A stretch of DNA of 64,000 nt. Origin: Paenibacillus silvisoli (GTDB lineage: Bacteria; Bacillota; Bacilli; Paenibacillales; Paenibacillaceae). The notes below the pieces were generated by a model. It was not told the origin of the DNA, ran no database searches, and saw only the letters and a list, made by a program, of their open reading frames with translations. Positions 43,368 through 52,410 of this stretch are shown one piece after another. Location: positions 159,501 through 223,500 of the forward strand of contig NZ_CP133017.1 of assembly GCF_030866765.1 (NCBI RefSeq). The letters run 5' to 3'. A program made the position numbers and the translations under genes. The stretch's first letter is position 1; the number at the start of each line of letters is the position of its first letter.

Positions 43368-43683
43368 ATCCCTCCTTTTCTAAATTTTGGATTCCATAAC
43401 CAAATGTAGACTAGTCTTCATAAAAATGCTGTCAAAGTTTGCTGTAGAAAACAACAAATAATAGATAAATTTGACAATTTACGTGATTAATTGAGTCGGA
43501 GGGAATAGGCCGATCGGGATTGTTTCTTACGAAAGACCTATGAATAAACTAGCAAAAACCTATGAAAATAGGGAGAATCTCGTTACAAGAAGAAGTTTAA
43601 GAGGGATGTTTAGAGGTGTGATTTCATTAATGTTAAATAATGGTTATAAATTTAGATGATTCGATTCACCCCGGATATAAAAT
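43368..43683. other. AT-rich intergenic region upstream of the repeat protein
   Basis: No gene is apparent. A TTGACA on the minus strand (43430-43435) may be part of the repeat-protein promoter, though no good -10 is seen. ACCTATGAA occurs at 43536-43544 and 43558-43566, 22 bases apart (two helical turns), and the second copy starts a small hairpin CCTAT-GAAA-ATAGG. Confidence 0.4.
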
Positions 43684-43721
43684 AAAGGCTGAAAGAACCT
43701 GCCATCCAGGTCCCTTCAGCC
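43684..43721 (-). terminator. Terminator of the GH26 gene
   Basis: AAGGCTGAA and TTCAGCCTT close a stem with ACCTG/CAGGT near the tip; on the minus strand a T-rich tract follows. Confidence 0.75.
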
Positions 43722-43742
43722 TTAACATTTATGACTCCTGCT

Positions 43743-45134
43743 CTACTCCAGTCCATACCCCCGCCAATCCGGAAGCTGATCAAGCGTAATGCAGTACGGA
43801 TGGCTGTACACCTTCCGCAGCTGGTCGTCGGTCGTCGATTTGCCGTCCACGACGAAGCCCTCGCCCCAGGTCATGTACCACAGCCACGGCGTGCGGCTTT
43901 CGATCAACTGATCGGGGTCGGGGATCGAGCCGTTCTCGCCAAGCGCGACCAGCTTCTTGCCGCCGGCCAAACCGTCGACCTGCTCGAACGGCTTGCGCAG
44001 CGGACCATAGTTGGCCGATGGCGCGTAGATGTCGCAGCTGTCGATGTCGGTTTCGTCCTCGCCCGGGTACCAGGACGGGACGTGAGAATTCCATACCCAG
44101 ATCAGGTTGTTCAGCTGATGCAGGTTCGTGAAGCGGTCGTACATGAGCCGCCACAGCTGCTTGCACGGCTCCGGACCGAACGCGCCCCACCAGAACCAGC
44201 CGCCGTCCGCTTCGTGAAGAGGACGCCATAGTACGGGCACGTTGGCGTCGCGCAGCCGCTTCAGCTGATCGGCTACGGTATCCAGATCCGCCAGCAGCAA
44301 TTGATGCTCGTCGGTCCCCGGCGTCAGCGCAAGCGGCAGGTTGAAGTCGGTATTTTTCGTGTAAAAGGTTTTGTCTTTGCCGCCCGTCGGGGCGTACCAG
44401 TGCCAAGTCAACGTAACGATGCCGTTATGCTCGTTCGTCCAGGCGATGGCCGATTCGATCGAGCCTTTGTTTTCATCGATTTCAAGCAGCTTGTGTTCCG
44501 TCGGCTCCTCGGTCTCGGTCGCATGGGTATAGCTCAGCAGGTCAAAGCCTCGGATCGCCGGCTGCTTGCCGGTCACTTGCTGGATGTATTCGAATTCCTT
44601 CACGGGCCAGAAGCTGGAGGCCGTATGCTGGCCGGTAATCACCCTTTGGCCGAATACGCTGTTCAAGTAATTCCATAAGCCCACCGTTGCCGGCGAAGCG
44701 TCCGGATAGATCAGCTTGCGCGGCGAACGGCTTAGGTTAGGCGTCTCGGCCGGGCTCAGCGTGAAGCAATCGACATCGACGCCGTTATCCCATGCCTTCA
44801 GCACGGTGATGGCATGCTTGCCGGCCTTTAAATACGCAGTGCATTGATGCTCGCTCACAAAGCCAGACGTTGGCCCCGAAATGATATAACCGTAGCAATT
44901 GCCGTCGATCAAGAGCGAATTCGTGCACCGCCCCTCCGTCACGGCGTACCGGACGTTCAGTTCATAGAAGCCGTCCTCCGGGACCTGCATGTCCACGGCA
45001 AACCAATCGCCGTTCTTGCTCGTTCCTTTCACATATCCGGTGCCGGAATAATCCGGCGTATCGGTGGCGCACGCTACGCCGTTCAAACGGCCTTCTTCGG
45101 CCTGCGCGACGATGATGGAGCTGCTTATTTTCAC
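43743..45134 (-). CDS. GH26 beta-mannanase-like enzyme with N-terminal CBM
   Basis: A 463-residue protein. Residues about 1-130 resemble a CBM35-type carbohydrate-binding module (AEEGRLNG...GTGYVKG...WFAVDMQVPEDGFYELNVRYA...HAITVLKAWDNGVDVDCFTL). The rest is GH26: the general acid Glu308 in WRPLHEADGGWFWWG and the nucleophile Glu400 in ALGENGSIPD, with ITGQHTAS near the start of the barrel. GTG 45134 is chosen because GGAGGGG lies 8 bases before it. Unlike most mannanases it has no signal peptide, and the longer frame also has none, so it is either cytoplasmic or exported by another route. Confidence 0.85.
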   Translation of the reverse strand: MKISSSIIVAQAEEGRLNGVACATDTPDYSGTGYVKGTSKNGDWFAVDMQVPEDGFYELNVRYAVTEGRCTNSLLIDGNCYGYIISGPTSGFVSEHQCTAYLKAGKHAITVLKAWDNGVDVDCFTLSPAETPNLSRSPRKLIYPDASPATVGLWNYLNSVFGQRVITGQHTASSFWPVKEFEYIQQVTGKQPAIRGFDLLSYTHATETEEPTEHKLLEIDENKGSIESAIAWTNEHNGIVTLTWHWYAPTGGKDKTFYTKNTDFNLPLALTPGTDEHQLLLADLDTVADQLKRLRDANVPVLWRPLHEADGGWFWWGAFGPEPCKQLWRLMYDRFTNLHQLNNLIWVWNSHVPSWYPGEDETDIDSCDIYAPSANYGPLRKPFEQVDGLAGGKKLVALGENGSIPDPDQLIESRTPWLWYMTWGEGFVVDGKSTTDDQLRKVYSHPYCITLDQLPDWRGYGLE

Positions 45135-45300
45135 CGTATAGTCCCCTCCGCTTATTGGCATAATTGGTTTGCTTTCACTATAGCCCGATTCCATGGCAAA
45201 TTGAATGTACATATATCAAACCCGGCACGTTGCGCGGGACGCCGGAGCTGGATTAGTATGAAGGCAGGAAGCATACGACCATTCTGAGGAGGCACATCGC

Positions 45301-45615
45301 GTGATAGCAGTTGCATTGTATCGTCCGCACCCGGGCAAGGAGAACGAATTGCGGGAAATCGTGAAGGAGCATGGCCCCGCGCTCGTCGCGGAAGGCCTGA
45401 TCACGGAGCATCCCATGCTTCAGCTGGGGGCCGAGGACGGCACGATCATTGAAATATTCGAGTGGAAGTCGGTTGAGGCGAAAGATCAGGCCCATAAGTC
45501 GCCGGTCATCTGGCCGATCTGGGAACGGATGATGGCCGTTGCGGAGATGACAAGCCTAGGCTCGCTCAAGGAAGCCCATCAGCCGTTTCCGACGTTTCAG
45601 CGGCTAACGCTGTAA
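45301..45615 (+). CDS. Antibiotic biosynthesis monooxygenase-like small protein
   Basis: A 104-residue ferredoxin-like dimeric alpha/beta-barrel protein of the ABM/YgiN type: MIAVALYRPHPGKENELREIVKEHGPAL at the N-terminus and TIIEIFEWKSVEAKDQAH in the middle. Members are quinol oxygenases, haem-degrading enzymes or other small-molecule enzymes; the haem-ligand pattern of IsdG is not evident. It starts at GTG 45301, 8 bases after GAGGAGG. The hydrolase gene starts 18 bases downstream, so the two are co-transcribed. Confidence 0.75.
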   Translation: MIAVALYRPHPGKENELREIVKEHGPALVAEGLITEHPMLQLGAEDGTIIEIFEWKSVEAKDQAHKSPVIWPIWERMMAVAEMTSLGSLKEAHQPFPTFQRLTL

Positions 45616-45633
45616 TCGGGGAAGGAGAGGACG

Positions 45634-46473
45634 ATGCTGGAACAGCGGGAAGGGAAGTTTCGCGGTACGGACGAGAGGGAATTGTTTTATCGGGTTCAGC
45701 TGCCGGCCGGAAGACCGCCTAAAGCCGTCGTCATAGCGGTTCATGGGCATGGCGACCATAGCGGAGGCTTGCTCAATCTGCTGGATCGTCTCGCGGAGCG
45801 GGGCTACGCGGTATATGCTTACGACCAAAGAGGATACGGCCAAAGCGAAGGCATTCGAGGTTATATCAAGCAATGGAGCGAATATACGAACGATTTGCAT
45901 ACGTTTCGGACGATGGTCCAAGACGAGCAGCCCCGGCTGCCGGTCTTTCTCGTGGGGCACAGTCTTGGCGGGCTCGTATGCATCGATTATGTTATGTCGC
46001 ACGGCAAAGGCCTTTCGGGGCTTGTGGCCATTGCGCCGGCTATCTCCGCCCGGTTGTCTTTAGCGGACAAGCTGCTTACGAATCTGCTGGGCTGGATTAA
46101 GCCCGATCTTACGGTGCAAAAGAGCGGCGACTACGCCAGTCTGACAAGCGACCCGGACATGCTGGCCCGGCTGGAAGCCGACGAGCTGCGGCACAGCACG
46201 GTCACGCCTGGCTTGGGCAGAGGCTTGACGCAGGCCGTACCGCGCGTCATGAAGCAGGCGAAAGCGTTGAAGCTGCCGTTTCTCCTGCAGCTCAGCGCAG
46301 AGGATCGCGTGACGCCGCCGGACGGACAGCGGCTATTCTATGAAGCGCTGGGATCGCCGGATAAGCAGAAGCTGGAATACGCAAACGCGGGCCATCGGCC
46401 GTTCGACGACCGGGACCGGGAGCGGTTTCTGGCGGATTTGGGCGGATGGCTGGATCATCATTGCGATAAATGA
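45634..46473 (+). CDS. Alpha/beta hydrolase, monoacylglycerol lipase-like
   Basis: A 279-residue hydrolase of the lysophospholipase/monoglyceride lipase type. The oxyanion region is AVHGHGDHSGG, the nucleophile Ser110 is in GHSLGG, the acid in LQLSAEDRVTPPDG and the histidine in NAGHRPFDD. AYDQRGYGQSEG is characteristic of this subgroup. No signal peptide is present. It follows the ABM gene in an operon that ends in a terminator partly overlapping its stop codon. Confidence 0.9.
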   Translation: MLEQREGKFRGTDERELFYRVQLPAGRPPKAVVIAVHGHGDHSGGLLNLLDRLAERGYAVYAYDQRGYGQSEGIRGYIKQWSEYTNDLHTFRTMVQDEQPRLPVFLVGHSLGGLVCIDYVMSHGKGLSGLVAIAPAISARLSLADKLLTNLLGWIKPDLTVQKSGDYASLTSDPDMLARLEADELRHSTVTPGLGRGLTQAVPRVMKQAKALKLPFLLQLSAEDRVTPPDGQRLFYEALGSPDKQKLEYANAGHRPFDDRDRERFLADLGGWLDHHCDK

Positions 46474-46508
46474 AGCAGGGCGTCCTTTATGGGGCGCCCT
46501 GCTTTTTC
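46473..46508 (+). terminator. Terminator after the hydrolase gene
   Basis: AAGCAGGGCG (from 46473) pairs with CGCCCTGCTT, followed by five T. Confidence 0.8.
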
Positions 46509-46587
46509 GTGCGGTTCACCTCTGCGGCGGGGCGGACATAGACTAGGCTATACACCACCTATGCTATGTGCGAAAGGATTATGAGCG

Positions 46588-47403
46588 ATGTACCCTTATG
46601 CAAGGAACGGATTTTACGGGCGCGTACCTAATTGGTACGGCTACATGGGATATGAGCGGGCAAAGGAGCAGCCGCTGACGTTCGTGCTCGTCCATGGCTC
46701 ATGGGCGGACGCAAGCTTCTGGAACGGCGTGGCGGGCGAGCTGCGCAGGATGGGGCATACGGTCTTCGTGCCGGAGTATCCCGGACACGGCGGCGACCCG
46801 AATATGAATGTGACGCACGGGATGATTTCCAGATCGGTCGCCGATTATATCATCAACCATCAGCTGCGCGACATCGTGCTGGTCGGGCACAGCTTCGGCG
46901 GCTCGGTGATTCAGAAGGTAGCCGAGCTTGTTCCGGAACGGATCAAACGGCTCGTCTTCATGGACGGCTTCGTGCTGGGCGACGGCCAATCCGTCGTGGA
47001 CCAGTTTCCGCCGCAGGTCCAGCAATCGTTCGAGGAGCTGCGAAAGGCATCGGCCGACGATGCGTTGATTATGCCCTTTCCGTTGTTCCGCGAAGCGTTC
47101 GTAGGTCTAGCCGATCTTCCGTTGGCCAGACAGCTGTACAGCGAAATCCGGCCCGAGCCGGCGAAGCCCGCCTTCGAGAAGCTGGATCTCAAAGCCTTCT
47201 ACAAGCTGAATATTCCGCGGAGCTACCTATATTTGACCGAAGATAATTTGCTGCCTCAAGGTGAAGGCTACGGCTGGCATCCGCACATGTCCAGCAGGCT
47301 GGGCCTGTTCCGGCTGGTTCGCTCGGCCGGCGACCATATGACTTATTTCCGAACGCAGCCCGCGCTCCTGGCGCAGAAGCTGTATGAGGCGTCACGGGAT
47401 TGA
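46588..47403 (+). CDS. Alpha/beta hydrolase, esterase EstC/MES-like
   Basis: A 271-residue alpha/beta hydrolase. TFVLVHGSWADASFWNGVAGELRRMGHTVFVPEYPGHG is typical of the plant methylesterase/EstC group; the nucleophile is Ser102 in GHSFGGSVIQK and the catalytic histidine lies in AGDHMTYF. A short Tyr-rich leader (YPYARNGFYGRVPNWYGYMGY) precedes the fold and is unusual. The substrate is unknown. It is a single gene with a following terminator. Confidence 0.88.
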   Translation: MYPYARNGFYGRVPNWYGYMGYERAKEQPLTFVLVHGSWADASFWNGVAGELRRMGHTVFVPEYPGHGGDPNMNVTHGMISRSVADYIINHQLRDIVLVGHSFGGSVIQKVAELVPERIKRLVFMDGFVLGDGQSVVDQFPPQVQQSFEELRKASADDALIMPFPLFREAFVGLADLPLARQLYSEIRPEPAKPAFEKLDLKAFYKLNIPRSYLYLTEDNLLPQGEGYGWHPHMSSRLGLFRLVRSAGDHMTYFRTQPALLAQKLYEASRD

Positions 47404-47410
47404 ACGAGAG

Positions 47411-47451
47411 GCCGGAGGAGAAGCGGCAGACGCGCTTCCTCCGGCTATTTT
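47411..47451 (+). terminator. Terminator after the EstC-like gene
   Basis: GCCGGAGGA...AAGCG (47411-47425) pairs with CGCGCTTCCTCCGGC (47431-47445), followed by a T-rich tract. Confidence 0.7.
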
Positions 47452-47559
47452 CATAGATAGATGCACGAATTTCCACTTCAGTAAATGTCCGGCTCCGATT
47501 ATGGATACACTACGGGTGTCATATGCCCAGACGAAAAAACGGAGGGGGACTTTTCCAAT

Positions 47560-47940
47560 ATGTCAGAACGAACGGTATTCGCCTACTTCCAGACGCCCGA
47601 TCAAGCCAAGGAGGCGGTGAAGCAGCTTCGGTCGCTCCGGCTGATCGATCATGCGATCGAGCGCTTCGACGGCTACGCCGGCGAAGGCATTCAAAGCTTG
47701 GATACGCTCGGAGGCACCATTACCGGAGATTTCAAGGGGCTCGGCTATTTGACGCTCGGCGGCGACTTCGACAGCCCGGATGCCGGCATCTTGGCCGCAT
47801 CCAGCGTAAGCGCAAGCGGGTACAGCTCCGGCGGGCCGGAGAACCGGGAGACCGGATACGACATTATGCTCGTTGCGATCGTGGAAGAGGAAGATTTCGA
47901 GCAGGCGGATCGGATCGTCCGCGAGTTAGGCGCATTGTAG
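47560..47940 (+). CDS. YflT-like stress protein
   Basis: A 126-residue soluble protein. The N-terminus ERTVFAYFQTPDQAKEAVKQLRSLRLIDHAIERFDGY resembles the YflT/general-stress domain, with its strand-helix-strand layout, and EEEDFEQADRIVRELGAL repeats that pattern at the C-terminus. The middle (GGDFDSPDAGILAASSVSASGYSSGG) is glycine and serine rich and flexible. GGAGGGG lies before ATG 47560. No sigma-B promoter could be recognised. The function of the family is not known beyond stress induction. Confidence 0.6.
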   Translation: MSERTVFAYFQTPDQAKEAVKQLRSLRLIDHAIERFDGYAGEGIQSLDTLGGTITGDFKGLGYLTLGGDFDSPDAGILAASSVSASGYSSGGPENRETGYDIMLVAIVEEEDFEQADRIVRELGAL

Positions 47941-48071
47941 AAGCTAAAGTGAAACGGCATGAAGGAGGGCGGACGCATTTCGACGGCGAGCCGCTCTCTT
48001 CGTGCTGTATTTTTCCATGTTAAAATGATACAATTTGTATCAAATAAAAATCAACGAGGAGGTGAAGCCGA

Positions 48072-48410
48072 TTGCAGGCTCGAGCTCGATTCGCAACGGC
48101 GCTTCAAGGGCGGCGCGCGATCGTTTGGTTTGCGCTCTTGTCCTTGTTCGACGCCATTGCTACAGATACGGGGCTTCGCATGAACGCCATCCGAGAAGGG
48201 AATCCGTTCGCCGCATGGCTGTACGAAGCGCATCCAGGCTTCTTTTACGCTTATAAATTCGCGCTCCCGCTCACGCTTCTGCTGCTGTTTCGTTATATCG
48301 ACAAGCCTTCGATGTTCACCAAATCCATTTTAGCGGCGGCCAACCTGGTTTTCGCGTTATTGGCGTTCTATCATCTCGGCTGGCTGCTGCTGCTCGCGGC
48401 AGGGATGTAA
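48072..48410 (+). CDS. DUF5658-type small membrane protein
   Basis: A 112-residue protein with three membrane helices. A first helix IVWFALLSLFDAIATDTGLRM is followed by a conserved EGNPFAAWLYEAHPGFFYAYKFALPLTLLLLFRY, as in the DUF5658 family of Gram-positives. It starts at TTG 48072 with GAGGAGG about 10 bases upstream. The function is unknown. It precedes two other small membrane-protein genes on the same strand. Confidence 0.68.
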   Translation: MQARARFATALQGRRAIVWFALLSLFDAIATDTGLRMNAIREGNPFAAWLYEAHPGFFYAYKFALPLTLLLLFRYIDKPSMFTKSILAAANLVFALLAFYHLGWLLLLAAGM

Positions 48411-48478
48411 TACAAGGCGGCCTGCATATACGTTAGCAAGAGCAGTTTTTTTGCTGCGATATGGGAGGTGCCGGTGGA

Positions 48479-49048
48479 ATGGTCGACAATCAGGCAGTAC
48501 GGTCGCTCTCGCTATTCAGCGCGGTCGTGATGGTGCTTAGCTTTGCCGGTATGTTCGCTTATTTCTTCGTTGATGAGAACGCCCGCGAGCTGGACGTGAT
48601 CATGCTGATTTTGAATTCGTGCTGGATTATTAGCCTTGTCTCGATCTATTTGCCTCATGCGAAGAGCCTGGGCTCTTTCGGTTTGTTCGGTTTTATCATC
48701 GCCGCGGTAGGCCTGATGTGGTTCGTCGGCTTCGACTTCGCGCATCAATTCGCAGGTCCTGTTCTGGAGGGCTTCCAGCCCCAAATCATGGATTTCGAAA
48801 ACTTGCCGCAGCCGCTGCTTGACGGTGCCTATGTGGCGGCGGGAATCGCGGGAGCGGGCTTCCTTCTGTACGGGTTGTCGATGCTGCTCGGGAAAGTCTC
48901 GATCTGGCAAGCGATCGTGTTTGTTGTCAGCGGCATCACGCTAGCGGTAGGGTACGCGCTGCACATTGTACCGCTGGCGCTCATCTTCGCGTTCTTCATT
49001 CCGATTGCAGTGTTTACGATGAATGTGAAGGCGCTGAAGCCGGCGTAA
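48479..49048 (+). CDS. Integral membrane protein, unknown function
   Basis: A 189-residue protein with six hydrophobic segments (LFSAVVMVLSFAGMFAYFF, VIMLILNSCWIISLVSIYL, FGLFGFIIAAVGLMWFVGF, YVAAGIAGAGFLLYGLSML, AIVFVVSGITLAVGYALHI and LALIFAFFIPIAVFTM). An acidic loop (FQPQIMDFENLPQPLLDG) lies between the third and fourth. ATG 48479 has GGGAGG 10 bases upstream; the earlier ATG overlaps that site. I do not recognise a family. It is followed by another polytopic protein of the same size class. Confidence 0.7.
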   Translation: MVDNQAVRSLSLFSAVVMVLSFAGMFAYFFVDENARELDVIMLILNSCWIISLVSIYLPHAKSLGSFGLFGFIIAAVGLMWFVGFDFAHQFAGPVLEGFQPQIMDFENLPQPLLDGAYVAAGIAGAGFLLYGLSMLLGKVSIWQAIVFVVSGITLAVGYALHIVPLALIFAFFIPIAVFTMNVKALKPA

Positions 49049-49154
49049 GCCGCGGCAAAGTGGCAGTAACGTGGTAGTGAAAGCGGCAGTCGATCTCCTC
49101 TATGCTGGGTAATGCGAGGTCATACCAAGTATGACCCTGAAGGAGGCGGATGGA

Positions 49155-49763
49155 TTGAAGCCAGGCGTTATCCGTACGTTCGCTGTGCTTGGCATTATCG
49201 GAGGGATTCTGCAGTTTCTGAATGTGTTCTTTGATGAGTATGTGCTCGGGCTCGACAAAATGGCTCATGATGTCACGATCGGCGTAATTGACTTGGTCAG
49301 CGCCATCCTGATCGTGATCGGCCTGATCGCGCTGTTGGCCTTCCATGAGAAGCCGGGCAAAAACCTGCTGGTCAGCTTCCTCGTCCTGTTCTTCGGGATG
49401 AGCCTCTTCATCGGCTTCAAATATGTCGAGAGCTTCGCGCTGCCGATGCTTTACGAGCACGCCAGGCCGCTCGCCGAGGATCCGCCGTCCCCTGCGCAAG
49501 AAGGGATTATGGTCACCTTCATGCTGTTCGCTTTAAGCTGGCTCTATTTCGGCATCAGCCTGCTGATCAAGCGTCAGCTGCCAATCGCAGGAGCGATCAT
49601 CGCCATGATCGGGCCGATCGCGGACTTCATACCGATCGATTTCGGCATTCAAATCGCGCCTGAAGTATGGGGCATCGGCATCGTCTGGCTGAGCCTGGCC
49701 GTCTTTCGTGGCAGCAAAGCAAGCGATGCGCCGCTCGATCGGAGCGGGGCGGTAAGCACGTAA
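49155..49763 (+). CDS. Integral membrane protein, unknown function
   Basis: A 202-residue protein with about six hydrophobic segments (FAVLGIIGGILQFLNVFF, IDLVSAILIVIGLIALLAF, LLVSFLVLFFGMSLFIGF, IMVTFMLFALSWLYFGISLL, IAGAIIAMIGPIADFIPI, VWGIGIVWLSLAVF). In size and layout it resembles the preceding protein, without obvious sequence identity. It probably begins at TTG 49155, 8 bases after AAGGAGG; ATG 49131 is an alternative with a weaker site. A terminator follows. Confidence 0.68.
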   Translation: MKPGVIRTFAVLGIIGGILQFLNVFFDEYVLGLDKMAHDVTIGVIDLVSAILIVIGLIALLAFHEKPGKNLLVSFLVLFFGMSLFIGFKYVESFALPMLYEHARPLAEDPPSPAQEGIMVTFMLFALSWLYFGISLLIKRQLPIAGAIIAMIGPIADFIPIDFGIQIAPEVWGIGIVWLSLAVFRGSKASDAPLDRSGAVST

Positions 49764-49820
49764 TCGACGTTTGACCGCCGTGTGACCGCAGTGCAACGCC
49801 GCTTATCGTCGCATAAAAGC

Positions 49821-49851
49821 AAGGCCGTGAACGCTCGTTCACGGCCTTTTC
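49821..49851 (+). terminator. Terminator after the membrane-protein genes
   Basis: AAGGCCGTGAAC (49821-49832) pairs perfectly with GTTCACGGCCTT (49837-49848) around GCTC, then two further T. Confidence 0.8.
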
Positions 49852-49979
49852 GAATTTGGATAACAGAGTGCAACGCATGTTGAAGAGTTACTATATTCAC
49901 GGGCATCCGCCGATTTTACAATGAAGGGGATAACGACCGGCGCGATCCGAACGCGGCCGGCCAAAGGAGTGCGATTCGA

Positions 49980-51050
49980 ATGACAAACGATCCGATGACG
50001 AACTTGGCCAAGCTGGGCAATGGCATCCGCTCGCGGCGCCAATCCTCTTACGATCCGACAGGCGGCAACCACGACGTGCTGACCATTCCCGCCGGCGGAA
50101 CCGTCACCATTGCCGAAATGACCAACCCTGGCATTTTGAAGCATATTTGGATGACGACCTTTGAAAAAAATTTCAATTTACGGGCGCTCGTCCTGCGCAT
50201 GTACTGGGATGGAGAAGAGACGCCTTCGGTGCAGTGTCCGCTGGGCGATTTCTTTCTGCTGGGCCATGGCGCCCCTGCATACGTCAATTCCCGTCCGATT
50301 CAATCGATGTATCTCGGCATGAACTGCTGGTTCGCGATGCCGTTCGAATCCGCGGTCATTACGGTGACGAACGATGCCGACTACGATTCGATTCTATATT
50401 TTTACTTTGATTATCACGAAGTCGATCAGCTGGAGCCGGGGCTTGCGCGTTTCCACGCTTCATGGCGGCGCGAGCTTGTTGCGGAGAAACCGGAGCAGCT
50501 CGGCCTCTGCCGCGGCGGCTACGAGCAAAGGCTGAACACGACGGGCAAAGAAAACTATCTCGTGCTGGAAGCCGAGGGCAAGGGCCATTATGTGGGCTGC
50601 GCCGTTCACCTGGATACCAATGAGCCGGGCTGGTGGGGAGAAGGCGACGATATGTTTTTCATCGATGGGGACGTTTGGCCGCCGACGCTTCATGGCACGG
50701 GAATGGAAGATTATTTTTGCGGGGCATGGAATTACAATCAGCTGAAGGAAACGTTCAATGCGCCGCAGTTCGGCTATTCGTACAAAGGGAACAGCGATTA
50801 TACGGGGAAGCACTCCCAGTATCGGTTCCATCTGGACGACCCGATCTACTTCGAGCAGTCGCTGCGCTTTAGCATCGAGCATGGCCACGCCAACGACCGC
50901 CAGGGCGACTGGAGCTCGACCGCCTACTGGTATCAGATCGGAAGAACGCGTCCGCTGCCGGACACCGGCACGTTCGAAGAGCGGATTCCTTATAAATTCG
51001 GGGGCTGGGAGCATCCGCAGGGCAAAGACCGCAAGAGCCTGCCTTATTAA
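49980..51050 (+). CDS. GH172 (DUF2961) glycoside hydrolase-like protein
   Basis: A 356-residue protein of the DUF2961 family, now GH172, whose characterised members are alpha-D-arabinofuranosidases, alpha-D-fructofuranosidases or difructose-anhydride synthases. The N-terminal RSRRQSSYDPTGGNHDVLTIPAGG and the active-site region GWWGEGDDMFFIDGD...HGTGMEDYFCGAWNY are family hallmarks; the glutamates in GEGDD and GMEDYF are the likely catalytic pair. There is no signal peptide. It is followed by a GH-A enzyme and then by a YesMN-type system and sugar importer, so it probably acts on an imported furanose-containing oligosaccharide. Confidence 0.88.
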   Translation: MTNDPMTNLAKLGNGIRSRRQSSYDPTGGNHDVLTIPAGGTVTIAEMTNPGILKHIWMTTFEKNFNLRALVLRMYWDGEETPSVQCPLGDFFLLGHGAPAYVNSRPIQSMYLGMNCWFAMPFESAVITVTNDADYDSILYFYFDYHEVDQLEPGLARFHASWRRELVAEKPEQLGLCRGGYEQRLNTTGKENYLVLEAEGKGHYVGCAVHLDTNEPGWWGEGDDMFFIDGDVWPPTLHGTGMEDYFCGAWNYNQLKETFNAPQFGYSYKGNSDYTGKHSQYRFHLDDPIYFEQSLRFSIEHGHANDRQGDWSSTAYWYQIGRTRPLPDTGTFEERIPYKFGGWEHPQGKDRKSLPY

Positions 51051-51078
51051 CTGACCATATTGGAGGAGGGGCACGAGC

Positions 51079-52347
51079 ATGGCTAACCGATTTTTTACGA
51101 CGCTGCGCAAGGACGACGGGAGCTGGGCGCTGATTTCGCCTGACGGGAGCGAGTTTTTCTCGCTGGGGGTAAACTGCGTCTATTTTCCGGACAACTTGAG
51201 CATCGACAACATTCAGTCGTATGGCGGCGGGAGCGAGTGGTACCAACGTTTTGCCGATCGCAAGCTGGAGCAGATCAAGGAATACGGCTTCAATACGCTG
51301 GCGGCATGGCATGAAAAATATTACTGGGGCGATCCAACGCCGAAAACCGTCGAGCTGAGCCTGTCCCGGCTGGCCGCTAAAGTGAACACGGACTGGGGAG
51401 TCGGCTTTCCGGACGTCTTCTGCGAAAGCTTCGCCTTCTCCATCCATCGGGTGCTGTGCGACCATTTCTATGGGCAGGGCGCGGTGCTGAAGGACGACCC
51501 GGCGCTGATCGGCTATTTTACGGATAATGAGCTTCACTGGTGGGGCCAGGGCGGACATTGGGGCATGAACGAGCCGGCCAAAGGCGCGGTGCAGACGAAT
51601 TTGGTGCTCGATTACATTGCCTTGCCTGCAACGGCGGCGGGCAAACGCAAATGGGTCAGTTTCATCGAAGGCCGCTATGGCACGGTCGATCGGCTGAACG
51701 AAGCGTGGAACAGCGAATATTGGGAATTCAACGATCTGTTGGGCGTCTCCATGTATACGGCGGATACGGAGCAGTACGAGCAGGATAAGCTGGACTTTCT
51801 GCGGCTGATTGCCGACACCTACTACAAGACGACGAGCGAGCTGCTCCGGCAGTACGACCCTAATCATTTGATCATGGGCTGCCGGTTGGTCGGTGCGAGC
51901 ACGCCCGAGGTGGTGCTCGAAGCGATGGCGCCTTATGTGGATGTCGTATCGCTGAACTTCTATACGCGGTATTTCCCGGGAAAATGGCTGACGAAAGTGT
52001 CCGAAATTACCGGCAAGCCCGTCATGATCGGCGAATTCAGCATGTGCGCGGGGCGCCAGGCGGGCTACCTCAACAGCACGAACGGCGCGCAAAACGCGAC
52101 GGTACGCGACCAGAAGCGGCGCGCGGAGCTGTACGCGAAATTCGTGCAGGAGGCGGCCGAGCTGCCCGCCTGCGTGGGCGCCCACTGGTTCGCGCTATAC
52201 GACTACGGCCGCGACCGGCATGGGCTGATCGGCAACTACGGCTTGCTGCAAATGAACGATGAGCCGTGGGAGGAGTTCGTGGAAGCGGTGACCGCCTCCA
52301 ACCGGGGACTTAACGCCGCCCCCGCCGCAGCTAAGCCAATCGGTTAA
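51079..52347 (+). CDS. GH-A clan glycosidase, GH42/agarase-like
   Basis: A 422-residue TIM-barrel glycosidase without a signal peptide. FFSLGVNCVYFPD and FNTLAAWHEKYYWG begin the barrel; the acid/base glutamate is in GYFTDNELHWWG, as in GH42 and related agarase-like families, and the nucleophile in PVMIGEFSMCAG. GRYGTVDRLNEAWNSEYWEF is also typical of GH42-like proteins. GGAGG precedes the ATG. It lies 28 bases after the GH172 gene and was probably recruited for the same glycan. The exact linkage specificity is unknown. Confidence 0.82.
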   Translation: MANRFFTTLRKDDGSWALISPDGSEFFSLGVNCVYFPDNLSIDNIQSYGGGSEWYQRFADRKLEQIKEYGFNTLAAWHEKYYWGDPTPKTVELSLSRLAAKVNTDWGVGFPDVFCESFAFSIHRVLCDHFYGQGAVLKDDPALIGYFTDNELHWWGQGGHWGMNEPAKGAVQTNLVLDYIALPATAAGKRKWVSFIEGRYGTVDRLNEAWNSEYWEFNDLLGVSMYTADTEQYEQDKLDFLRLIADTYYKTTSELLRQYDPNHLIMGCRLVGASTPEVVLEAMAPYVDVVSLNFYTRYFPGKWLTKVSEITGKPVMIGEFSMCAGRQAGYLNSTNGAQNATVRDQKRRAELYAKFVQEAAELPACVGAHWFALYDYGRDRHGLIGNYGLLQMNDEPWEEFVEAVTASNRGLNAAPAAAKPIG

Positions 52348-52410
52348 TCTTTCGGAATAATTAGAATTTTTTACCTTCTCTTGCCATCGGTTTATCCAGT
52401 ATCCTGAGTA

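Noticed and set aside
43536..43572. Cyclic di-GMP or similar riboswitch before the repeat protein
   Set aside because: The small GAAA-loop hairpin is on the opposite strand from the gene it would control, and the conserved aptamer core is not present.
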